Shown here: positions 31,783 to 40,451 of the stretch, in pieces
How the letters are laid out: each line of letters starts with the position of its first letter
Numbering within the stretch: the stretch's first letter is position 1
Assembly: GCA_024684215.1 (NCBI GenBank)
Contig: JAIKXH010000023.1
Span: 1-41,653, forward strand
DNA length: 41,653 nt
Direction: 5' to 3'
DNA from: Lachnospiraceae bacterium
GTDB taxonomy: Bacteria; Bacillota; Clostridia; Lachnospirales; Lachnospiraceae
The notes under the pieces: model-generated
Seen by the model: the letters and a program-made list of their open reading frames with translations, nothing else
Databases searched by the model: none
What the model was told of the DNA's origin: nothing
Made by a program: the position numbers and the translations under genes

Positions 31783-34038
31783 TTAATTTACTGCCCTGCC
31801 GGGATGACAGGTTAAATATATGATCTGATACTCCTGTGCCAATGATTCAAGGAACCTGTAACCCCATTTTACGTTCTCTTCATCGAGATTTGAAAAAGGA
31901 TCGTCCATGATGATCACAGGCTTTTCGACATCATACATAACATCCAAAAGTGCCGCTCTCATACAAAGTCCGGTCATATCGGAAATACCATCGCTGAGAC
32001 TTTCTATAGAGCGATATGCTCCGAGCTCTTTTTTCTGAAGATTAAGGTTCGCATCTATGATAAATGAGTCACCTTCCTTCGGAGCATCGTCGCCTTTAAG
32101 TATATCATAGTAGCGCTCAAAAGAACACCTTAAGGGCTCCATGTACCCTGCTATAAGCCTGTCCTTTGCCTCTGTCAGATAATCAAGCGTCTTCTCTGCA
32201 ACCAAATACTTTTCTTTGCCCGATTCATACTCCTCTTTTGCAACTAAAAGAGTCTCTTTCGCAGCATTAATCTCTTCGGATTTTTCGTAAAGGTCAGATA
32301 GGCCGGCTTTACACGATGTGCGCTCAGCCGATGTCTCATTAATCTCATCAAGCAGCTGCGCTCCGCGTTTTTCTATTTCAGAAAGCCTCTCACCTGCAGC
32401 ATTTTCATCGAAATGAGGATCCTCATCAGCCCCGGGATGAACACTCAAAAACTCATCACAGCTTCTTTTAGCCGCATCGTAATCCTTATCCATTCGTCTG
32501 TAAGTGGCACAATCGACCTTTATATCGGAGATAAAAGATCTTGCTCCCGCTGTGCTTTCCCTGTAATAAACTCTGGGGCCTTTATCTTTACCTATTTTTT
32601 CCAATAAGCTATTTATATCGTCGCAAATAAATGAACCTTTTTCCGAAAGAGCCTCTTTCTCTTCGATATAAGCTTTTTGTAAATAGAGCTTTTCATCTTC
32701 GGTTTTTCTTATTCTGTCCTTCGCATTCTCAATGTCCTTTTCCATATAGGAAAAATCCATATTTTTTGCGGTTTCTAAATTCAGCGATGCTCTGCTTTTT
32801 TTAGAAAGTCCTATGATCAGCAGCACAAGTCCTATTATAAATAAAACTCCTGCGCCTCCGATATAATATAAATTCTTGAATTTATAAAAATAATATGCTG
32901 TTCCAAATAAAGCAGCTGCCACAGCCATCATAACTATGCTTATTACCGTAAGCCTTTTTGCTGCTGACAGCGCCTTTGAAAATACCGAAATCGCTTCTTC
33001 CTTCTCGGCATATTTTTCATCCAGTAAATCGTAGGTTCTCTCTATCTTTTCACGGCATTCCGCACATGTTCTATCAAATCTCTCGTCATCGGAACGGTCC
33101 ACAAGATTAGCCGCCTTGGCATTCAAAGAATCAAGTTCCGACAGCTTTCTTTCCGCGCGTGTACACAGTTCATCGTCCGGAATGCTTCCGCCGAGCTTAA
33201 AAAGCAGTTCATCGGCATCTTTTTTACGGCTGTCTTTTAGCGCAACCTTATCAAGGTAAAGCCTGTGATTAACGGCCCTTTCTCTGTCCTTATTAATGGC
33301 TTTTACTTCATCGTCAAGCTCTTTTCTGGTGGATTTAAGTCTTAATTCCTTTTCAGAAAGCTCATCAAGGCGCGTCTTTTGGAAAGTAATATTCTCATCT
33401 ACCTTATCCCCTCCTGAAACAAACACGGTCATTTCAGAGATTTCTTTCTTTTTGCGGTTTAGACTTCCGGTAGCTCTTGTGGGGGAATGGGTATTTAAAT
33501 AATTGTTAATAAGCGCCGCTGCCCCATCGTAGGCTGCGATATCCTCTCCCTGCGGCAGATTGCCGGCCTTTGAGGAAACATCGCTTCCGACGCCCTCGTA
33601 TTTGATACCCGTATGGTCGATGTAGCTGGTCTTTTTATAGGACTCACTGTCAAGCCCAAACAGGCTGTATCCGAGGTTTTCCGCTGTAAAATCATCGCTA
33701 ACGAGTGCCGTAGCGGCATCTCTTAGATCAAAGCTATCGGATTTAACGGTAGCGCCGAATGTGCGCAGTAAAACATAATCCTTATCCCCCGCCTTAAACT
33801 CTATACTTCCTCCGTAAGCTCCGCCGTTCCAGGGCTTAAAAAAGCTTCTTTCCTTCTCCCTTACACCCTTTTTTTTGCTGTCTCCGTCAAAACCATAAAA
33901 CATTACTCTGACAAAACTTGCCAGGGTAGATTTTCCCCATCCGTTATTCTCCAGAACGGTATTTACACCGCTCTTAAAATCCATCTCGAAGTCAGATAGC
34001 TTACCGAAATTTTCAATGCGAATTTTCTTAATTATCAT
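31783..34038 (-). CDS. YhaN/SbcC-like SMC-type ATPase with membrane hairpin
   Basis: The 751-aa protein has an N-terminal Walker A (ENNGWGKST, 30-38; the first position is Glu rather than Gly), then coiled coil. Two adjacent transmembrane helices (about 363-384 and 389-412) sit at the tip, where Rad50/SbcC carries its zinc hook. A second coiled coil leads to a C-terminal signature-like SLSDGISDMT and Walker B VIIMDDPFSNLDEE with TCH. This is the layout of B. subtilis YhaN-type proteins. It overlaps the YhaO-like nuclease gene by 4 bases, as SbcC/SbcD pairs do. A membrane-tethered DNA end-processing complex is inferred. Confidence 0.88.
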   Translation of the reverse strand: MIIKKIRIENFGKLSDFEMDFKSGVNTVLENNGWGKSTLASFVRVMFYGFDGDSKKKGVREKERSFFKPWNGGAYGGSIEFKAGDKDYVLLRTFGATVKSDSFDLRDAATALVSDDFTAENLGYSLFGLDSESYKKTSYIDHTGIKYEGVGSDVSSKAGNLPQGEDIAAYDGAAALINNYLNTHSPTRATGSLNRKKKEISEMTVFVSGGDKVDENITFQKTRLDELSEKELRLKSTRKELDDEVKAINKDRERAVNHRLYLDKVALKDSRKKDADELLFKLGGSIPDDELCTRAERKLSELDSLNAKAANLVDRSDDERFDRTCAECREKIERTYDLLDEKYAEKEEAISVFSKALSAAKRLTVISIVMMAVAAALFGTAYYFYKFKNLYYIGGAGVLFIIGLVLLIIGLSKKSRASLNLETAKNMDFSYMEKDIENAKDRIRKTEDEKLYLQKAYIEEKEALSEKGSFICDDINSLLEKIGKDKGPRVYYRESTAGARSFISDIKVDCATYRRMDKDYDAAKRSCDEFLSVHPGADEDPHFDENAAGERLSEIEKRGAQLLDEINETSAERTSCKAGLSDLYEKSEEINAAKETLLVAKEEYESGKEKYLVAEKTLDYLTEAKDRLIAGYMEPLRCSFERYYDILKGDDAPKEGDSFIIDANLNLQKKELGAYRSIESLSDGISDMTGLCMRAALLDVMYDVEKPVIIMDDPFSNLDEENVKWGYRFLESLAQEYQIIYLTCHPGRAVN

Positions 34039-35159
34039 GAAAGCTTCTCCTCCCCCATAAGCAGTCTTACGCCCATAGCAATGCAGGAGGCAGCCTCCTT
34101 TTCGGAAAGCACACCCTTTTCCTGTTCTGATTTAATCAGACGCACAAATTCACCCTTTAGAGACTTATCGTACTCAAAGCTCCTGTAGTCGATAAAGGTT
34201 TCAGTCTCATCCGAAACCTTGGCAAAATAAAAATCACTGTTCAGGCTCTGAGCAATAAATCCCAAGTCAAACTCGCTTTCCAATGACACCTCTCCGGAAA
34301 GTCTGACCTTTAACATATCCTTGTCGGCTACGCCTTCATTTGCGGCTGTTTCCCTGATTCTGCCTATCACCTCTCCGGAATTGATACAATCTGAGACATC
34401 CGCAGATATATCAAAAACAGTCCTTTTTGCAAAAGGAACAAAACTCACTTTGAAGCCGTCATCCGAGATATCGAGCAGATTAAAGCCTCTCTCACCACAC
34501 TCATCAAACCCTCTTCCCTCAAGGCATCCGCAATATGAATAAGTGCATCTGCTGTCGAGCTTTGCGATCTTTGGCGTATGTATATGACCGAGAGCCAGAT
34601 AATCGATACCTCTGTCCGCATAGGATTTAAGCGGAATTATCTCCGCGTCCTTCTTACCTGCGGTCGCGACTTCCTGTCCGTGAAGCGTTACAATATTAAA
34701 AACGTTTCTGTCCAGGGAAAGCGAATCAACAAGTCTTTCGTTGTTTTCCGCTGTAATCTCCGCTCCCGTTATAACAACGCTCACACCATCCTCAGAATGG
34801 GTATACGACTTCCAGTCCCCCGAAAACATTTTTAAATTTTCCGGGAGACTTCCGTATTTTTCCGTTATTTGATTTAAAAAAGTATCTGCGTCGTGATTTC
34901 CCCTCAGATAATAGAATTCAATCCCCGGGTTATTTAAAACAGATGTATAGACCGCATCCCTTGCGGTTGCGGATATTTTGCGGACATCAAAAAGATCCCC
35001 CGCTATAATTATGGCGCTTACACCGATATCGGCCCCGTATTCAACCATCTTCTGAAAGGTTAAAAGAAGTTCACCTCTTCGTTCGGCAGCCTTTGCCGTG
35101 TCAAAATACCTACTCAGCTTAGAATCCAAGTGCAGATCCGCGGTATGAATTATCTTCAT
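34035..35159 (-). CDS. YhaO/SbcD-like metallophosphoesterase
   Basis: The 374-aa calcineurin-like phosphoesterase carries the Mre11/SbcD set in order: HTADLHLDS (5-13), AGDLFDV, RGNHDAD, TLHGQ and LGHIHTPK. These residues bind two metal ions, usually Mn, for nuclease activity. The C-terminal part (about 250-374) is the capping domain plus helices for contact with the ATPase partner. It ends in a 4-base overlap with the YhaN-like gene and starts 2 bases after the HAD-CPBP gene stop. Confidence 0.92.
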   Translation of the reverse strand: MKIIHTADLHLDSKLSRYFDTAKAAERRGELLLTFQKMVEYGADIGVSAIIIAGDLFDVRKISATARDAVYTSVLNNPGIEFYYLRGNHDADTFLNQITEKYGSLPENLKMFSGDWKSYTHSEDGVSVVITGAEITAENNERLVDSLSLDRNVFNIVTLHGQEVATAGKKDAEIIPLKSYADRGIDYLALGHIHTPKIAKLDSRCTYSYCGCLEGRGFDECGERGFNLLDISDDGFKVSFVPFAKRTVFDISADVSDCINSGEVIGRIRETAANEGVADKDMLKVRLSGEVSLESEFDLGFIAQSLNSDFYFAKVSDETETFIDYRSFEYDKSLKGEFVRLIKSEQEKGVLSEKEAASCIAMGVRLLMGEEKLS

Positions 35160-35161
35160 AT

Positions 35162-36727
35162 CTAATGATTACCCCTTTTTTGAATGAAAAGCATAACCGC
35201 AGCGCCTATGCTGACTGCAGCCATAATACCCACAAACGGCCAGCTTACGATAAAACTGTTGTTAAGGAAAATATATGTACCCAAATATGAGATAAGATTT
35301 TGCAATGCGTGCATTATTACGGCCGCAAAAAACACCCCATAGTACTCGTAACCAATGGCCATAAGGCATCCAAAAATAAATGCATAAATTCCCTGGACAA
35401 TATTTCCGTGATATATTCCGAAAATCACACCCGATGCTATGATAGCCACGAAAATAGGTGTGTATCTCCTGATGGCCGTATAGATAACTCCCCTAAATAA
35501 AAGCTCCTCCGCGAGAGGTGCGATGATACAATAAACGACAATACCCACCGGTATGCTGCAGCTATATTGTGCGGAAGCCACTGCTGCATAAGTATCCGAG
35601 CTTGCAGCCGCCTGGGTAAGGACCGCCGCTATCTGTGTCGCCAAAGTAAACGCTATGACAAAAACTACTCCCAATATAATCTGAAGTGCCGACGGGTTCA
35701 TCGGATGGAGCAGATACATATCCCTGGCGGTTTTTTGGATGTATCTCTTTGCAACAAAAAATACAGGAATCGATGCCGCCAAATATGCAAGTCCCGAAAT
35801 AATCGTTCCCGCATTTCCGATATAAAAAGCACTTCCCGGATTAGGCTCCGAGCCTTTCAGCAAAAATTCCCTTAAAGTTCCCGGCAATAACGGATTAAAG
35901 AAGCCGAAAACCGCAGTAAATGCAACTTCAAATATCAGTCTTAGAGCCATGAACAAAATAAAGCATCCTATTACCGTTAAGACAGTTGTAAAGGATATAG
36001 GCACTGCACCCGCACCCTTCTTTTTACAGACTCTGCCCTCACTGTACTCAGGCGTCTGCCTCATCAGAAATTCCTCGAGCTCTGCGGGAGTAAAGACAAT
36101 ATAATCAGCGTGAGCCTCTGAAAGCTCCTCATAATCGCCGTAGCCATACAGGACGGCAACGCTCTCAATATTTTGCTTTTTCGCTCCAAGTACGTCAAAC
36201 TTGCGGTCACCGACCATATAGATTAAATCTTTATTGATTCTGTTTCCCTTAAAAAGCTGACGAAGTGCCTCATCTATAACTTCGTTTTTGTCTGTTCTTG
36301 TACCGTCTAAATTGCTTCCTACCACCACCTCGAAATATTTCCTAAGGTGGAAATGTTCGAGTATTTTTTCAACAAAAACAGTAGGCTTAGAAGATGCAAC
36401 GGCTAAGTGAAAACCGTTTCTTTTAAGCCTCTTAAGCATGTGGGCTATGCCCTTGTAAACTTTATTTTCAAAAAGTCCGACCGTGGAAAATCTCTCTCTG
36501 TACTTTTCAACAGCTTTTTTTGCATCTTCCTCGGAAAATCCGTAAAACTCCATAAAGCTGTCTATAAGCGGAGGTCCTATAAAAGGCTCAAGCACATCAA
36601 TATCAGGCTCATCTATACCAAATGACTTTAGAGCATATTGAACCGATGTACATATTCCAACCTTAGGATCGGTGAGCGTTCCGTCAAGGTCAAACAATAT
36701 ATATTTCTTGTAAGTTTCTGTGTTCAT
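35162..36727 (-). CDS. fusion of HAD phosphatase and CPBP intramembrane protease
   Basis: The single 521-aa frame has a phosphoglycolate-phosphatase-type HAD domain (about 7-222: DLDGT with Asp13 and Asp15, SSK with Lys114, GDRKFD with Asp174 and Asp178). It is joined to a polytopic CPBP (Abi/CAAX-like) domain (about 245-515) with EELLFRG (Glu407, Glu408, Arg412), a loop GIYHGN (His440) and HALQN (His473). HAD enzymes of this type dephosphorylate small substrates; CPBP proteins are membrane proteases or related to prenyl-protein processing. No internal start is needed to explain the join. It lies 27 bases after greA and 2 bases before the YhaO-like gene. Confidence 0.88.
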   Translation of the reverse strand: MNTETYKKYILFDLDGTLTDPKVGICTSVQYALKSFGIDEPDIDVLEPFIGPPLIDSFMEFYGFSEEDAKKAVEKYRERFSTVGLFENKVYKGIAHMLKRLKRNGFHLAVASSKPTVFVEKILEHFHLRKYFEVVVGSNLDGTRTDKNEVIDEALRQLFKGNRINKDLIYMVGDRKFDVLGAKKQNIESVAVLYGYGDYEELSEAHADYIVFTPAELEEFLMRQTPEYSEGRVCKKKGAGAVPISFTTVLTVIGCFILFMALRLIFEVAFTAVFGFFNPLLPGTLREFLLKGSEPNPGSAFYIGNAGTIISGLAYLAASIPVFFVAKRYIQKTARDMYLLHPMNPSALQIILGVVFVIAFTLATQIAAVLTQAAASSDTYAAVASAQYSCSIPVGIVVYCIIAPLAEELLFRGVIYTAIRRYTPIFVAIIASGVIFGIYHGNIVQGIYAFIFGCLMAIGYEYYGVFFAAVIMHALQNLISYLGTYIFLNNSFIVSWPFVGIMAAVSIGAAVMLFIQKRGNH

Positions 36728-36754
36728 AAATTTCCGTCTTGTTTGGAGCGCACA

Positions 36755-37255
36755 TCAGAAATTTCTAATTTCATCTCCGCTGTCGTCCGTATTTTCAATC
36801 TTAATTATTTCAACATCATAGCTAACCTCCGGGTTAACCGTAACATGCGCGATATCGCCAACCTTTTTGTTAAGGACAGCCTTGCCCAAAGGCGATTCGT
36901 TGGTAATCAGATTATCAAGGGAATTCGCCCTGACTGTAGTAACTATCTTAAAGGTTTCCTCGCTTCCGTCATCACAAAATCTTATGGTGACGGTATTGTT
37001 CATTCCGACCTCGTCATCCGCAGAAGTATCATCAATGATAGTAGCTGTCTTTATCATCTTTTCAAGATATCTGATACGGCTCTCGTTCTGATTCTTGAAT
37101 TTTTTAGCCGCATAATATTCAAAATTCTCAGACAGATCTCCCTGCGCTCTTGCTTCCTTAACATCCTCGAGTGCCTTAGGTCTGACTACAAGCTTTCTGT
37201 GCTCGATCTCCTCTTCCATCTTGGCAATATCCGATTTAGTTAATTTATCAAACAT
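36755..37255 (-). CDS. greA: transcription elongation factor GreA/GreB family
   Basis: The 166-aa protein has an N-terminal coiled-coil hairpin with the catalytic-tip motif GDLSENFEYYAAK (about 39-51) and a C-terminal FKBP-like domain with SPLGKAVLNKKVGD (about 120-134). Gre factors bind RNA polymerase and stimulate cleavage of backtracked RNA using the acidic tip. The acidic Asp and Glu residues are kept. It is 20 bases after mraY. The C-terminal tail (TDDSGDEIRNF) is longer than usual. Confidence 0.92.
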   Translation of the reverse strand: MFDKLTKSDIAKMEEEIEHRKLVVRPKALEDVKEARAQGDLSENFEYYAAKKFKNQNESRIRYLEKMIKTATIIDDTSADDEVGMNNTVTIRFCDDGSEETFKIVTTVRANSLDNLITNESPLGKAVLNKKVGDIAHVTVNPEVSYDVEIIKIENTDDSGDEIRNF

Positions 37256-37275
37256 GACTCAAAACCTTCTTTCAA

Positions 37276-38232
37276 TTAAACTAAAAAATATATAACAGCA
37301 CATATCACAATCTGAATAATGCAAAACCTGTATACACACTGCGTATTGCTCCATCCCCACACCTTGCGAACCTGATCGTGGAGCGGTGTACGAACATTTT
37401 TCAAAATATGTATCTTTAAAAATCTAAGCAAAAATACCTTTATAAGTCCCAAACCGCCGTCGAGAATAAACACGATTGCAAGCGGAATAAAAAGGAAGGG
37501 ATCTCCGCTCTTTAGGGCACATATCGCTATAAAAAGACCCAGCGCTCTCGAACCCGCGTCACCCATCATTAGCTTTGATGGAGTGGCATTAAACCACAGA
37601 TATGCCATGAGCACGGCTATGAAAACAAGTATCATCGGAGAAAATGTTGAAGCAATTCCGGCCTTTTTCATAATCATATAAAAACCTGATAATGTAGCAA
37701 TTCCTACGCTTCCGGTAAGTCCGTCAACACCGTCCGAGCAATTCGTTACATTGATACTTGCCCATATAACGATTACCGCCAATATTCCATATACCACTTT
37801 GGGCATAACAAAGGACTTGTCAAACAAAACAAATCGAATTTCGGAAGAATTATTAACCAGGAAAATAATGGATGTAAGTATTGCTACCGCTAAGTCCAAA
37901 GCTCCTTTTAAATATTCTCCCCACGGGCTTTTTGAAGCATCATCCAAAAATCCCGTCATCATAGCGATGAGGATAAGCACAAGATAGAATCCGTACTCCG
38001 TATTCATGGGCAAAAAGAAAGCAGAGATGAATACAAAAACCGCTATAAATAATAACCCCGCTCCCCTGGGCTTTCCCGCAGACTTTTCTCCCTCTACCGC
38101 AAATGCTCTTCCGCCGTCCTTTGGCAAAAATCTTGCGGCAAATTCCATAAGCAAAAATGTGATTAAAAAGCTGAGTCCCATTGCGATAAAAATAGTTATA
38201 TCGCTGTGAAAGGGTAAAAAATTATAAAGCAT
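37276..38232 (-). CDS. mraY: phospho-N-acetylmuramoyl-pentapeptide transferase
   Basis: The 318-aa, about ten-helix membrane enzyme transfers phospho-MurNAc-pentapeptide to undecaprenyl phosphate. Marks: MTGFLDDASK (Asp-Asp motif), NCSDGVDGLTGS, and MMGDAGSRALG. The usual C-terminal His-His-His motif is replaced by TPLHDQVRKVWGWSNTQ, which keeps only one His. I recall this form from other Lachnospiraceae. A GGAGG lies before the ATG. The gene overlaps the CE2 gene by 11 bases and is not inside a dcw cluster. A WecA-like role is less likely because the motifs are MraY-type. Confidence 0.87.
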   Translation of the reverse strand: MLYNFLPFHSDITIFIAMGLSFLITFLLMEFAARFLPKDGGRAFAVEGEKSAGKPRGAGLLFIAVFVFISAFFLPMNTEYGFYLVLILIAMMTGFLDDASKSPWGEYLKGALDLAVAILTSIIFLVNNSSEIRFVLFDKSFVMPKVVYGILAVIVIWASINVTNCSDGVDGLTGSVGIATLSGFYMIMKKAGIASTFSPMILVFIAVLMAYLWFNATPSKLMMGDAGSRALGLFIAICALKSGDPFLFIPLAIVFILDGGLGLIKVFLLRFLKIHILKNVRTPLHDQVRKVWGWSNTQCVYRFCIIQIVICAVIYFLV

Positions 38233-39340
38233 ATCTTCCTCCGAGTGACTTTATGAATGCGCTAAGCTCGCACGCAGCTCCTTCATGAGATTTTTCCGAA
38301 GGATGCCAACAAGCCCCGTATCCATTTTTTTCATAATCCTGCGGTGTAAGTCTGACAATATAAACATCGCCAAATCCACTGCTCTCCTTAAATTCCGATA
38401 CAGCCTCTTTTTCTGTATCGAAAAGACCGTCCCCCATAAGTCCGAATGCTACGATAATCCGTGAAGTAGGATTAGCTTCATGAACCTGCCCCAAAAAATC
38501 AACATAGTCTTCCAAAAAAGCTGCTTTTTTGTCTTCATCGCTTTGTACATAACTCTCATCATTGGTACCAAGGTTGATAACGATGGTATCAGGCTTTCTG
38601 GCGCCTGAAAAATCCCACTTTCTCGTTTCCATCCTCTGACCTCTGAACGTATTGTACGAATATGAAAATATCTCATAATACGGCTGAATCAGTTCCTCAA
38701 GCTTAGGTATTTCCGGATCATCCGTATATCCGGAAATAAGCCCGTGACCGCTGTATGATACGAGACTGTAATCCGCACAAAGCTTTTTTGCCGTTTTATA
38801 TGAAAAAGCCTTGGTAACGTTCTCTGTACCCGTCGCAAATAAATACCATTCATCAGGTGCATCCACGCCATAACCGCATGTGATTGAATCACCTATAAAC
38901 TCTATATATTTATCAGAAAGCGGTGTGGGTTTAGGCTCGCCCTTTGCTGTTACCGTAATCTCCCCAAGGCCAACAGTAGACATTCTCGGCTCAGAGAGCT
39001 TAATGATCCTTACGGTATGCTCTGCGCACTCCTCCTTAGGATCGTCGCCGCACACAACAAACTTTTCGACAGGCTTTTTAATAACCGTATCAAGATGCAT
39101 AATACCGTCCACGATCACACCAACTCTGGCCTGGTCGCGCCAGGCTTCGGATCCTCCCGCATTATCATCCGTAGTTGAATCGCCGTAAAAAATAACCTCT
39201 AATCTCGTACCTTCATACGTAAATTCCACACCGCTTGCCGAGAGGCTTAGGACCCTGCAATCGTCAAGCATAAATGTCCTGCCAAGGATTTTAACATACT
39301 GCTCTGTCGGTAAAAATCTGTACTCTTTTAAATTATCCAT
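38222..39340 (-). CDS. CE2-type SGNH acetylesterase, no signal peptide
   Basis: The 372-aa protein has an N-terminal jelly-roll-like domain (about 1-130) and an SGNH hydrolase domain with FIGDSITCGYG (Ser152), VSYSGHGL, INLGTND and ACWHPSEKSH (His346). This two-domain order is that of carbohydrate esterase family 2, which deacetylates xylo- or manno-oligosaccharides with a Ser-His dyad. There is no signal sequence, so it should act in the cytoplasm on imported acetylated oligosaccharides. AGAGGACA is the ribosome site. It lies 24 bases after argC and overlaps mraY. Confidence 0.88.
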   Translation of the reverse strand: MDNLKEYRFLPTEQYVKILGRTFMLDDCRVLSLSASGVEFTYEGTRLEVIFYGDSTTDDNAGGSEAWRDQARVGVIVDGIMHLDTVIKKPVEKFVVCGDDPKEECAEHTVRIIKLSEPRMSTVGLGEITVTAKGEPKPTPLSDKYIEFIGDSITCGYGVDAPDEWYLFATGTENVTKAFSYKTAKKLCADYSLVSYSGHGLISGYTDDPEIPKLEELIQPYYEIFSYSYNTFRGQRMETRKWDFSGARKPDTIVINLGTNDESYVQSDEDKKAAFLEDYVDFLGQVHEANPTSRIIVAFGLMGDGLFDTEKEAVSEFKESSGFGDVYIVRLTPQDYEKNGYGACWHPSEKSHEGAACELSAFIKSLGGRYAL

Positions 39341-39364
39341 GTTGTCCTCTAAAAACTGCTTTGC

Positions 39365-40312
39365 TTATAAATTAAGTCCTTTGGCCTCATCACATCCAAG
39401 CACAAGATTCATACACTGAACCGCCGCTCCCGATGCCCCTTTGCCAAGGTTGTCAAATCTTGTAGCAACAACAACTCTGTCCTCGTTGCCGGTAACAAAA
39501 ATCTCTATTCCGTCCCATCCCGCACATGCGTCTGAGAACAGTGCTCCTCCGGCCTCTACATCGGCTCCGAAAGGCATAACCTTTACAAACTTCTCGCCCT
39601 CGTAATATTTTGCAAAGAAATCCCTGATTTCCTCAGGCTTCATCTTTTTTGAAAGCATATCGGTATAGAGAGGAACCTGTACGACCATTCCGCTGTGATA
39701 GTTGGTAGTCATGGGGCAAAATAAAGGCTCTTTATCCAATCCGGTTATCTTTTTCATTTCTTTTAAATGCTTATGAGTCTGACCCCATGCATACATTCTC
39801 GCGCTGTCAAACTTTTTATCCCTGCCGGGCTCTTCGTATGCCGCGATAAGCTTTTTTCCGCCTCCGCTGTATCCCGATACCGCAAATATAGATACCGGAT
39901 AATCTGCAGGTAGGATTCCTTCTCTCACAAGAGGATATCCGATGGTTATAAATCCCGAAGCATAGCAACCGGGCACTGCAATCCTCTTTCCGTTTTTAAT
40001 TGCATCTCTATGCTCTTTTGAAAGCTCCGGATATCCGTATGCCCATCCCTCTTCGGTCCTGTGTGCTGTGGATGTGTCGATGATGGTAACATTTTCATTT
40101 TCCACAAGTGACACTGCCTCTATGGCTGCCGCATCAGGCAGACACAGGAAAGTAATATCCGATTCGTTGATATATTTTTTTATTGTTTCAGGGTCTTTTC
40201 TGAGCTCAGAAGGAATCTTTAAAAGCTCTATGTCTTCTCTTCCTTCAAAACGCTCGTAAATTCTAAGTCCCGTAGTTCCTTCACTTCCGTCAATGAATAC
40301 TTTTACTTTCAT
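39365..40312 (-). CDS. argC: N-acetyl-gamma-glutamyl-phosphate reductase, short uncommon type
   Basis: The 315-aa enzyme reduces N-acetylglutamyl phosphate to the semialdehyde. It has FIDGSEGTTGL (nucleotide loop), FLCLPDAAAIE, DTSTAHR, the catalytic Cys116 in VPGCYASG, a His in THKHLKEM, and GKGASGAAVQ near the end. The length and VFIDG..GTTGL opening fit the short ArgC form (the uncommon form) rather than the 345-aa type. It lies far from argJBD, between the UPF0340 gene and the CE2 esterase gene. TTGGAG lies 6-10 bases before the ATG. Confidence 0.94.
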   Translation of the reverse strand: MKVKVFIDGSEGTTGLRIYERFEGREDIELLKIPSELRKDPETIKKYINESDITFLCLPDAAAIEAVSLVENENVTIIDTSTAHRTEEGWAYGYPELSKEHRDAIKNGKRIAVPGCYASGFITIGYPLVREGILPADYPVSIFAVSGYSGGGKKLIAAYEEPGRDKKFDSARMYAWGQTHKHLKEMKKITGLDKEPLFCPMTTNYHSGMVVQVPLYTDMLSKKMKPEEIRDFFAKYYEGEKFVKVMPFGADVEAGGALFSDACAGWDGIEIFVTGNEDRVVVATRFDNLGKGASGAAVQCMNLVLGCDEAKGLNL

Positions 40313-40327
40313 TTTTCATTCTCCAAT

Positions 40328-40341
40328 AGTATTTTTATCCT
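40328..40341. promoter_or_regulatory. candidate ArgR box upstream of argC
   Basis: AGTATTTTTATCCT, 16 bases before the argC start, shares GTATTTTTAT with the argJ site and TATTTTTAT with the argG region. No clear promoter is seen with it. Confidence 0.4.
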
Positions 40342-40388
40342 CGCCGGGGTAGGCTTTAATGTGTCATCAAAACAATTTAGTACAACTT

Positions 40389-40451
40389 AAACAAGCCCTC
40401 ATCGTAAGCAGCTTCCAAGCGCAATTAAAACAGGCTTTCGTCGTAAATAGC
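40389..40451 (-). repeat. imperfect tandem duplication of the UPF0340 gene end
   Basis: The 24 bases 40428-40451, coding AIYDESLF, recur at 40389-40412, coding AAYDEGLF, 39 bases downstream and in the same frame past the TAA at 40425-40427. All six differences between the copies are transitions. The extra copy ends with its own stop after KLY. Confidence 0.75.

Noticed and set aside
35162..36727. HAD-CPBP join as two genes with a missed stop
   Set aside because: There is no stop, no internal start with a ribosome site, and no overlap signature at the junction near residue 222-245.
36638..37243. 201-codon plus-strand frame
   Set aside because: It is antisense to greA and the start of the HAD-CPBP gene; both proteins are clear.
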